From Candidatus Aenigmatarchaeota archaeon (GTDB lineage Archaea; Aenigmatarchaeota; Aenigmatarchaeia; CG10238-14; SpSt-28), in assembly GCA_025058985.1 (NCBI GenBank), contig JANXEB010000104.1:1-9154 (forward strand): a DNA stretch of 9,154 nt, written 5' to 3'. Below are positions 1 to 6,624 of this stretch, in pieces. Positions within the stretch are counted from its first letter, which is position 1, and each line of letters opens with the position of its first letter. The position numbers were made by a program, and so were the translations under genes. The notes under the pieces were generated by a model. It saw nothing but the letters and a program-made list of their open reading frames with translations, had not been told where the DNA came from and ran no database searches.

Positions 1-1117
1 AAGCTTTTATTTCTCTTCTTTCTATTTCATCTTTACCTGAAGAATAAGTAACTTGAATTAATTGTTTAATTTTTAAACCTTCTTTTATAACAAAATCTAC
101 TTCATCACTATTTGTTTTAAAAAAGTATATTTGAAGTAATGGATTTTCGTTTGTTCTTCTCAATAATTCTAAAAAAACAGTGTTTTCCATTCTTCTTCCC
201 CAATCTTCTGAAAATAACAAAATATTTGAAATTCCTATATCTGCAACATAAACTTTTCTTGGCCAAGATTTTCTAAGATAAATTGTTTTTCCATATTTCT
301 CTAAGAAAAAAACAGCTAATGTATCCTGAAGCTTATTAACATAATCATAAAGAGTTTTCTCAGAAATGTTTTTACCAAAATAATTTTTTATTTTTTTAAT
401 ACTCAACAAAGATGAAAAATTTTGGAAGCAAAATTCGAATAAAAACCTACCAAACTCCATATTTTTTATCCTATGCCTTTCCACAAAATCTTTTAAAAAA
501 ATTTCATCAAAATATTCTTTTAAAATTTTTTCTTTATTACTATAAGAAATTACAACCTCTGGATAACCGCCAAAAGTCAAATATTCTTTCAAAAACTTTA
601 TAATCTCTCCTCTTCCTTCAAAAGTTTTTATATTAATTTCAACATTTTTTACTTTCAAAAACTCTCTAAAAGAAAATGGAAGAAGTAAATAAGAAAAAAC
701 TCTTCCTCTTAATTGTGTTGCAATTTCTTTACTTAATAGTTTTGATGATGATCCTGTTATAAATACTTTATAGTTTAAGTCATGTAAAGATCTTACTAGA
801 ACCTGCCATTCTTTTAAACATTGTATCTCATCTAAAAGTAAAGTAATTGGTTTATATTTCAATTCTGTAAAAATTTTGATTATCTCGAAAAACTCTTCTA
901 TAGTTAAGTTTCTAAAAGCTATATTTTCAAAATCTATATACAATGGATTTTTTAATTTTTCAAACAAATAGAAAAAGTAAAAAGTCTTTCCTGATCTTCT
1001 AGGACCAATTATAGAAATTATTTTGTTAATAGATTCGTCTATTTTTATCTCTCTTTCTATTCCTAGGAATTTAACTTCTTTCTCAAAAAAGTTTTCAACT
1101 AACTCTCTTTTAAACAT
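1..1117 (-). CDS. AAA_14/DUF4143-family P-loop ATPase, 3' end cut off by window edge
   Basis: Translating the minus strand from the ATG at 1117 gives an uninterrupted frame of 372 codons that is still open at base 1. Visible motifs: Walker A GPRRSGKT (residues 38-45), Walker B ITLLLDEIQ (D96, E97), a sensor-like ITGSSSKLL (about 120-128) and LRGRVFSYLLLPFSFREF (about 136-153), the GR-x-PLSF-E signature of this family. A winged-helix-like stretch follows (about 250-275), then a DUF4143-like C-terminal nuclease-fold region with E317, EVDFVI (339-344) and QVTYS from 355. Family members are usually about 380-450 residues, so little is missing. The family is widespread in archaea and bacteria, often mobile or toxin-antitoxin-like, and its true function is poorly known. 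The start is chosen because it is the first ATG after the TATA box, at leaderless distance. The Lys expected after the QV strand (QVK) is Thr here. Family assignment is confident; biological role unknown. Confidence 0.93.
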   Translation of the reverse strand, partial: MFKRELVENFFEKEVKFLGIEREIKIDESINKIISIIGPRRSGKTFYFFYLFEKLKNPLYIDFENIAFRNLTIEEFFEIIKIFTELKYKPITLLLDEIQCLKEWQVLVRSLHDLNYKVFITGSSSKLLSKEIATQLRGRVFSYLLLPFSFREFLKVKNVEINIKTFEGRGEIIKFLKEYLTFGGYPEVVISYSNKEKILKEYFDEIFLKDFVERHRIKNMEFGRFLFEFCFQNFSSLLSIKKIKNYFGKNISEKTLYDYVNKLQDTLAVFFLEKYGKTIYLRKSWPRKVYVADIGISNILLFSEDWGRRMENTVFLELLRRTNENPLLQIYFFKTNSDEVDFVIKEGLKIKQLIQVTYSSGKDEIERREIKA

Positions 1118-1142
1118 AATTACTATTATAATGATAGTAATT
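1118..1142. repeat. Perfect 9-bp inverted repeat between TATA box and start codon, probable operator
   Basis: AATTACTAT (1118-1126) and ATAGTAATT (1134-1142) are exact reverse complements separated by 7 bases. The repeat fills the space between the ATPase start codon (1117) and its TATA box, touching the box. A bound dimeric regulator would block transcription initiation. Because the transcript is probably leaderless, an RNA hairpin role is less likely. Which protein binds is unknown; autoregulation by the winged-helix part of the ATPase is only a guess. Confidence 0.5.
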
Positions 1143-1149
1143 TATAAAT
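1140..1149 (-). promoter_or_regulatory. TATA box of the AAA_14 ATPase gene
   Basis: On the minus strand this reads ATTTATAAAT, a good archaeal TATA box. Its centre lies about 27 bases upstream of the ATG at 1117, so transcription would start at or next to the start codon (leaderless). No Shine-Dalgarno is visible between box and start. Confidence 0.6.
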
Positions 1150-1221
1150 AAATTGCTATGAAGAAGATATTAATAATAACCATTTCCATAAAGAATATAA
1201 AACCCCTGTTTTAGGATTCAA

Positions 1222-1317
1222 CTACTCGATAGCAATATTTTCAATCAGTTTAAAACCAAAAACTTTGTAAAAACTTTAATCAATTGAATATATTTTTTAC
1301 TTCGAGCTGCTTTTTGA
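1222..1317 (-). pseudogene. Possible decayed C-terminal tail of a GNAT-like acetyltransferase
   Basis: The minus strand in one frame reads SKSSSK-stop-KIYSID-stop-SFYKVFGFKLIENIAIE-stop. The pattern of a short basic stretch, KIYS-type beta strand, then FYK-x-FGFK-x-IE, resembles the last strand and helix of GNAT acetyltransferases (typically 'kFYeklGFk'). Two internal stops within 32 codons mean that, if real, it is a dead fragment. No acetyl-CoA-binding motif is visible upstream, so this rests on one short motif in AT-rich sequence and could be chance. Confidence 0.27.
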
Positions 1318-1429
1318 AAAAACGCTAAACCTATTCAATAGAATTAACACTCTTAAAATATTTAATCTTCAAAAACCTCTTAATATTTGAAACGCAATAT
1401 TTTACTAATTTATTTTATATCATACAGTT

Positions 1430-4400
1430 CTATTTAAAAATAACAAACTTTAAAACAAGAAAAACTATTATAGAAATTAGAATACCTATAATTATTTTAT
1501 CTAAATCTAAATCAAGTTTTCCTGTTTTAGTAACAAAAGCAGTAGTAACTTGCCTTGTTCTATTTTCAACTCCTTTCTCTTCTCTTATTTTGCTTATATT
1601 TCCTTCTTCTTTTTTCTTTTCAGTTATTGTTCTATTATTTTCTTCAATCACTTTCTTAGTTACATTCTCGTAAGTTAAATTTCGCTGCTTTTCTTGAATT
1701 AATGGCAAATATTGTGAAGTAGAGCTTGAAACACCTCTCTCTTTATCCTCTTCATCAAATGGAGTATAATATTCTGTATTATTATAACATGGTGTACCAA
1801 AATCTACCAAACTCTCTCCCCATTTACCATCGCTCTTCAATTCTAAACTCTTCTTATTTCCATTAGCCCCCATTTCTTTTGAATAGAAAACTTTCTCAAA
1901 AATATGTTTTGAATAATTTGCCAATCCTATAGTTTCATTCGTATTTCTTAAAGAAAAACTTGATTTAACTACAATACAATTGGCATTTGGATATTCAATT
2001 TTAAATTGAGTTACATTAGTTGTTATTATAGCATAGCTTTTTGGTAATAATATTTTATTTCCACTAACAACTAACTTATGAAAACCAGAACTGTCTAGAA
2101 AGAAAATTTTGGTCAAATCTACTTCACAACTTCCATTATTATAAATTTCAATCCATTCTCTACCATTATCTCTACCAGCTGGATTATACATTATTTCACT
2201 TATTATAACTTTTAACTCACAAAACTGTTCAGCTGAATCAACTTCCTCTACTGAGAAAATAGCTTCTTTTGGTCCAACTAAAAGAGGATTGTGTTTAAAT
2301 AAAACAACTCTTACCTTATAGTTTCCACTAACTTCTGGAGTAAAATTAAAGCTAAATATATTATTAGTTTCATTTAGAATTGTAGTAAAGTTATAATACC
2401 AAGTATGAGTTTGATTTAAAACTTCTACTAAAATATCATAATAGCCGCTTATTGGATTAAATACTTCAATAGGTATGTTTATACTTTCCCCCAAACTATA
2501 TTTTTCTTCCAAAAGTATTGCAAAATCTATTGGAGAATAATAATAAAGAGATAAAACTATTTTCTCTACAACCATAGCAGTTTTATTAGAACTATTGTAG
2601 AATAATAAAGGAGTTGTTAAAAATAGAAAGCTTCTATTATCTATAGTTTTATTAAACAAAATATTGTGAGTAAAGTTTGGGTAGAAATCTCTCTCAATAG
2701 AAAAATTAGTAACATTATAGAATGGTGAAACATAAAAAGGTACTTCAATTTCATAGAAAGTTTTATTTTCAAGATGAATTGAATAATTTAAAAAAGTTGC
2801 TTCAGAAGAAATGAAATATTCGAAAGTTCTTAGTGGTATTATTGGTTTTAATTCTTCAGTAAAATACTTTTCTGTATCGAAAATAATTGTGTTGTTTTGA
2901 ACTGAATATTTAGTCAAAAGTGTTACATTTAAAACACATAAGTTATTGTTGCAATTCAATGTTCTAATATCTTCACTACTCTTTATTTCAGGATCTTTAG
3001 TAATTAAAGGATCTCCTAATAACATCATTTGCAGAGATTCTTTCAAATTTCCAATTAGAATTAATTCATTAGAAGCTTTGAGAAAAGCTCTACCTATATT
3101 GTTTTCATTATTGAAAAACATATTCGCGAAAGTGGAAGAAGGGAAAAAGCCTTTATCTGGAGAAGAACTGCCAATAAAAGAAGCTGCTCCTCTTAATAAA
3201 AATCCATTCATTACTTCACTAAGAGCTGCATTTGGCGAATTATCGAAAACTATTCGTATATTATTTAGAGGAACATCATTAAAACCAAAAGCTTCTTCGC
3301 CACTATATCTATTATTAGTTACTATAGATAACCAAGTTTCATAATTTAATATTTCTTGCTCTGCTGATAATTTAGTTGGTAATATCCAATGTGTTTTATT
3401 ATTCCAACCTATATAATAAACAATTGACTTATCTCTCAAACTTTCTATTAAGTTCTCTTTTGTTAAAGATTTCCAAGATAATGGCCAAATAGATATTAAA
3501 GTATCTATTCCTAGCTCTCCATTAATTAAGTCATCTATGATAATATCAAAGCTTTGTGGAAAAGTTGACCAATCGTATTCGAAATAAGCTTCTAATCCTT
3601 GCTCTATGAATTGTAAACCTTTTAAAACTATTAATATATTAGATATTATAGACGTTAATAACTTTCCAATAAATTTGCTTAACTGATCTCTAACTTTCTT
3701 CAAAGTAGTTAAAAACAAAGAAATTTCTTGTGGTTTTAAACTTTTCAAGAAAGCTTGTATATTACTTCTTCTTTCCACTAATCTATCTACCTCATAATTT
3801 TGCTTTTCTAAAACCTTGGCTATGCTACTCCCTTCCAACATACCGCCTCCTCCACTTAAAAGTATTAGAAGAAAGTTTGATTGTAGATATTCGCTAGCAA
3901 CTAAAGCTTTTTTATTATCTTCTATCAAAGACCTTGCTATCATTAAAGAAGCTATAGTATCATTATTTGGCAATCTAGCAACAACAACATCAATTATACC
4001 ATTTTTATCAAAATCTCCATAAAGAGAATCTGAATAAAACTTTCCTATCTGGAAACTTCTAACTCTATCCATTAATAACAAATAAGCAGAATTTATAGCA
4101 TAAGTTGGATGAAAAACATAAAAACCCTTAGATTTTAATCTACTAACTACTCGAATTATATCCTCGTAAACTTTAGTTGAATTAACAGCATTAGTAAATA
4201 AAACAAATGCATTTTTCTGAGAAGCAATTAAAGAAGCTAAAGGATTATGATTAGAAACTATTAGAAAATTTGTGTTATTTAGTAAACTCAAATAAATTTC
4301 TTCTAATTGATAAACACTTTCACTACAAAAGCTATAGTTTTTATCAGCATAATTCGAATCAAAAACAACAGGTTTGTTTAGAACACTTGCAATTAAACTA

Positions 4401-6076
4401 GCTCTCAAATACATTCCTTTAAGATTACTATGCCCATTACATACATAAACGCCTTTCGAATTATTAAAGAATCTAAAGTAAACTTCATTATAATCAGAAA
4501 TTAACTCGACATTAGGCATAGATAAGAAACCTACTACATTTCCTACAACAAATATTTTTACAGGTTTGAACGAATTAATAAAATGTATTATATTTTCATC
4601 TATACTATTGGTAACTATAGTCGGTTTCTTTAATGGCGCTAAAGATAAAATATTCTTCCAGTCACTATTAACTATAAATAGTATTTTTTCATTTTCGTTT
4701 AGAATAGAAACGTGTAAAACTATCTCTTTACTTAAACCAGTTTCTCCAACCAGTTTTATTACTAATGGAAATATACCTGTAGAAGCTGTTTGAAGTGCCT
4801 TTACATTTATTTGTGAAGCACAGGGTATAATACATTCAGATGGATTAAATGAAACTTCTAATCCTTTTGGAACATATAAAGTTCTTAATGTAACTTTCTC
4901 ACCACTATCTCCTATGCTTACTATTGAAATATTAACTACTTCGTACTTACTTGGAATTAGCGAAATACTTTGCTTAGATAGTTGAATCTTAAAATTAAAC
5001 AACTTCTCAACTTCTCCAATAGTAACTAGAGGATCTAATTCAGCAAATTTTCTTATACCAATCCAATCTATTTTCATATCAATGCCCCAAGCTTGTTGAA
5101 ATCTTACACCTCTTATTCCCCTCTCTTTTAAACCATATGGATTTATTTCTCTCCTTATCAGAGTTAGATTAGTACCATCTGTTATATTCCAAAAAGCTAT
5201 TGCATGTGTAGAATTGAGTATAACTCTAACTCTCAACCAATTTCCATGAGTACCTCTATCAAAAGGTGGCCCCCATTTATTATATAAATTAACTCCATAA
5301 GAACTATCAGGCAAATTGATGAATAAAGAATAATGGTGCCCACTAGAATTTATAAACCCATGAAAACCTGTATGATAATTATAACCACAATTAGCATTTG
5401 AAAAAGTTCTGAATTCTATGGCTACATCCATACTATCAGTTAAGTTAACGATATTATAACCTCTATCATATTGCGCCCAATCATTCCATTTGTGACAAAC
5501 TGAATGGCTCGTTACTCTCAAAACTTCCTCTAACGTATCTACAAAAACATAAGGCGAAGCTTCACTTCTACTCCATCCAAATACGAAAACATCATCTATG
5601 AATGGTTCATAATATACCCAACATCTTCTTTTATCTTCCAAATCATTCCAAACACCTCCCGGACAAACTTCAGTTAGATTACTAGATGAATTAGCATACG
5701 GATTTCCATAATATACATAAACTTTAGAAATATTTTTAGCTTGTACAAATGGTATTTTAAACCAAACACTGGCCCATTTACCATTAACTTTATTTTCAAT
5801 ACCATAAGGAATTTCAACCTCTTCTCCAGTACTAGTGTTTAAGAACAAGAACCTTAAGTCACTAAAATCATTCTTCATTTCATTTTCAAAAGTTAAATTA
5901 ATATTCACGGGAAAATCATATAAATTATATATAGCTTTATTTTCTATCTCAATCTCCATTCTATTTAACCATTCCATGTTCCACCAACTAGCAAAAGAAA
6001 TACTGAAGAAAATATAACTAAATAAAAACAAGAACAATGATTGAATTATTGCCCTAGATATTAGAGATGCTTTCAT
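1430..6076 (-). CDS. Giant membrane-anchored surface protein: DUF2341, C25 (gingipain)-like and lamin-tail domains
   Basis: 1548 residues. Order: signal peptide (1-29, hydrophobic core 10-28, cleavage probably after SFA); DUF2341 (about 31-135, WxxxW start, DLRF, VYVYYGNP); lectin/LamG-like beta domain (about 140-355); Ig-like domain (about 360-460); C25-like region (about 463-1028) with the Ca-loop-like DFDKNGIID (688-696), VVVARLP (697-703), an unusual helical insert (about 780-830), YYIGWNNKTHW (887-897) and LLGDPL (1019-1024); second beta-rich region (about 1050-1280); lamin-tail domain (about 1286-1430, EIMYNPAGxDxGREWIEIYN); charged stalk (1437-1520); transmembrane anchor (about 1527-1547). 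The protein should sit outside the cell, anchored C-terminally. Gingipain peptidases use a His in GH(G) and a Cys about 33 residues later; here the His position is Trp891 and residues 585-1041 contain no Cys, so peptidase activity is not expected. About 40 N-X-S/T sequons suggest heavy N-glycosylation. Start supported by the signal peptide and TATA spacing. Confidence 0.92.
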   Translation of the reverse strand: MKASLISRAIIQSLFLFLFSYIFFSISFASWWNMEWLNRMEIEIENKAIYNLYDFPVNINLTFENEMKNDFSDLRFLFLNTSTGEEVEIPYGIENKVNGKWASVWFKIPFVQAKNISKVYVYYGNPYANSSSNLTEVCPGGVWNDLEDKRRCWVYYEPFIDDVFVFGWSRSEASPYVFVDTLEEVLRVTSHSVCHKWNDWAQYDRGYNIVNLTDSMDVAIEFRTFSNANCGYNYHTGFHGFINSSGHHYSLFINLPDSSYGVNLYNKWGPPFDRGTHGNWLRVRVILNSTHAIAFWNITDGTNLTLIRREINPYGLKERGIRGVRFQQAWGIDMKIDWIGIRKFAELDPLVTIGEVEKLFNFKIQLSKQSISLIPSKYEVVNISIVSIGDSGEKVTLRTLYVPKGLEVSFNPSECIIPCASQINVKALQTASTGIFPLVIKLVGETGLSKEIVLHVSILNENEKILFIVNSDWKNILSLAPLKKPTIVTNSIDENIIHFINSFKPVKIFVVGNVVGFLSMPNVELISDYNEVYFRFFNNSKGVYVCNGHSNLKGMYLRASLIASVLNKPVVFDSNYADKNYSFCSESVYQLEEIYLSLLNNTNFLIVSNHNPLASLIASQKNAFVLFTNAVNSTKVYEDIIRVVSRLKSKGFYVFHPTYAINSAYLLLMDRVRSFQIGKFYSDSLYGDFDKNGIIDVVVARLPNNDTIASLMIARSLIEDNKKALVASEYLQSNFLLILLSGGGGMLEGSSIAKVLEKQNYEVDRLVERRSNIQAFLKSLKPQEISLFLTTLKKVRDQLSKFIGKLLTSIISNILIVLKGLQFIEQGLEAYFEYDWSTFPQSFDIIIDDLINGELGIDTLISIWPLSWKSLTKENLIESLRDKSIVYYIGWNNKTHWILPTKLSAEQEILNYETWLSIVTNNRYSGEEAFGFNDVPLNNIRIVFDNSPNAALSEVMNGFLLRGAASFIGSSSPDKGFFPSSTFANMFFNNENNIGRAFLKASNELILIGNLKESLQMMLLGDPLITKDPEIKSSEDIRTLNCNNNLCVLNVTLLTKYSVQNNTIIFDTEKYFTEELKPIIPLRTFEYFISSEATFLNYSIHLENKTFYEIEVPFYVSPFYNVTNFSIERDFYPNFTHNILFNKTIDNRSFLFLTTPLLFYNSSNKTAMVVEKIVLSLYYYSPIDFAILLEEKYSLGESINIPIEVFNPISGYYDILVEVLNQTHTWYYNFTTILNETNNIFSFNFTPEVSGNYKVRVVLFKHNPLLVGPKEAIFSVEEVDSAEQFCELKVIISEIMYNPAGRDNGREWIEIYNNGSCEVDLTKIFFLDSSGFHKLVVSGNKILLPKSYAIITTNVTQFKIEYPNANCIVVKSSFSLRNTNETIGLANYSKHIFEKVFYSKEMGANGNKKSLELKSDGKWGESLVDFGTPCYNNTEYYTPFDEEDKERGVSSSTSQYLPLIQEKQRNLTYENVTKKVIEENNRTITEKKKEEGNISKIREEKGVENRTRQVTTAFVTKTGKLDLDLDKIIIGILISIIVFLVLKFVIFK

Positions 6077-6098
6077 ATAGAGATTAGTGAAACAAAAG

Positions 6099-6104
6099 TT
6101 TAAA
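6099..6104 (-). promoter_or_regulatory. TATA-like box of the surface-protein gene
   Basis: TTTAAA within an AAAAAATTTAAAC context on the minus strand, centred about 25 bases upstream of the ATG at 6076. The upstream bases are A-rich, compatible with a BRE. The spacing again predicts a leaderless transcript. Confidence 0.42.
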
Positions 6105-6122
6105 TTTTTTATCCAACATATG

Positions 6123-6137
6123 TTTAACTTTGTTAAA
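6123..6137. repeat. Short inverted repeat upstream of the surface-protein promoter
   Basis: TTTAAC (6123-6128) and GTTAAA (6132-6137) are exact inverted repeats around TTT, about 20 bases upstream of the TATA-like box. The position suits a regulator site, but a 6-bp repeat in AT-rich DNA may be chance. Confidence 0.25.
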
Positions 6138-6166
6138 TCGAAGATGAAACAGACTAAACTATTATT

Positions 6167-6178
6167 TATAGTACTATA
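6167..6178. repeat. Perfect 12-bp palindrome TATAGTACTATA
   Basis: An exact palindrome about 90 bases upstream of the surface-protein start. It could bind a dimeric regulator; no second copy was noticed in the window. Function unknown. Confidence 0.3.
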
Positions 6179-6215
6179 GTGGAAAAATTTTACAGAGTTA
6201 ATTTAACTTTTTTTA

Positions 6216-6256
6216 ATTTTTCATAAGCAACAATAAACAGTTGTTACATGAAAAAT
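6216..6256. repeat. Imperfect stem-loop with 9-bp outer stem
   Basis: ATTTTTCAT (6216-6224) pairs exactly with ATGAAAAAT (6248-6256). Inside, AACAA (6229-6233) pairs with TTGTT (6241-6245), with an asymmetric internal loop (AAGC/AC) and a 7-base terminal loop. On neither strand is it followed by a clean U tract, so it does not look like a bacterial-type terminator. It could be a protein site, an RNA structure, or the relic of a small mobile element. Confidence 0.4.
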
Positions 6257-6438
6257 AAAATAAAGTGATTTACGCCAAAACATTTGCAGAAATTTGGATT
6301 TAAACTATGGAAACTTAAATCTTTCTAGTAAGTTGTGTTCAACATCAATATCTCATTTCCTTTTTATAAGTATAAAGTTACATTTCCCATATCCATAAAC
6401 TTCCTATTGAAAAAGTCTCACAATGAATTGAAGTAACA

Positions 6439-6605
6439 ATGTTTTTGAGGAAAGCAAAGTGCTGCAAAGATAATCTTGTTAAACCATATTATAGTGGGAT
6501 TGAAATATACGAAAGGATGAAAATATCCAGTCGGGAGAGGAATTAAAAAAATATAAAGTTAAAGATTTAGAATACGAAAGTTTAAAAATTCTTGTAAGAT
6601 TGTAA
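6439..6605 (+). pseudogene. Possible decayed small protein-coding fragment, family unknown
   Basis: From an ATG at 6439 one frame reads 35 codons (beginning MFLRKAKCCKDNLVKPYYSG, continuing IEIYERMKISS) to a stop at 6544. A second frame takes over without a start: QSGEELKKYKVKDLEYESL (from 6528), ending at a TAA at 6603. Joined near 6530-6540, the two halves look like one protein with normal amino-acid composition, unlike the surrounding sequence. No family was recognised. It may be the 3' end of a gene broken by a frameshift, or chance reading of AT-rich DNA. It ends only 19 bases before the stop of the convergent GT4 gene. Confidence 0.27.
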
Positions 6606-6624
6606 AGAATACAATTAACTACAA

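Larger units (their letters stand above)
1118..1429. other. Intergenic region between the surface-protein gene and the ATPase gene
   Basis: This gap carries the ATPase promoter and inverted repeat at its left end and the faint acetyltransferase-like remnant at 1222-1317. No open frame of useful length and no structured RNA was recognised. Downstream of the surface-protein stop codon (1430-1432) there is only weak T-richness on the minus strand (T5 near 1374-1378), not a convincing terminator. Confidence 0.5.
6077..6624. other. Intergenic region between the surface-protein and GT4 genes
   Basis: Contains, from the right, a short coding-like remnant on the plus strand (6439-6605), the stem-loop at 6216-6256, the palindrome at 6167-6178, the inverted repeat at 6123-6137 and the promoter of the surface-protein gene. 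An AGTTAA-T-TTAACT palindrome lies at 6196-6208. A T7 run on the minus strand (6546-6552), about 75 bases after the GT4 stop codon, could serve as an archaeal U-tract terminator; evidence is weak. The stretch 6260-6430 holds nothing recognisable; its frames are broken by stops. Confidence 0.5.

Noticed and set aside
1..6. HindIII site (AAGCTT) at the window edge as a cloning junction
   Set aside because: A single 6-base site in AT-rich DNA at an arbitrary window start is not evidence of a vector or insert end.
412..603. 63-codon plus-strand open frame
   Set aside because: Antisense to the AAA_14 ATPase, whose frame is continuous through this stretch.
687..760. Programmed features such as tRNA, rRNA or CRISPR repeats, looked for here and through the window
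   Set aside because: No cloverleaf-like GC stems, no conserved rRNA motifs and no regularly spaced direct repeats were seen anywhere.
2946..3344. 132-codon plus-strand open frame
   Set aside because: Lies wholly inside the 1548-residue gene in antisense; the minus-strand product has clear domains and the plus-strand one has none.
3816..4022. Plus-strand open frame, likewise those at 4566-4793 and 5835-6017
   Set aside because: All are antisense shadows within the surface-protein gene, with no start signals or recognisable motifs.
6216..6256. Bacterial-type rho-independent terminator
   Set aside because: The stem is AT-rich and lacks a following U tract on either strand.
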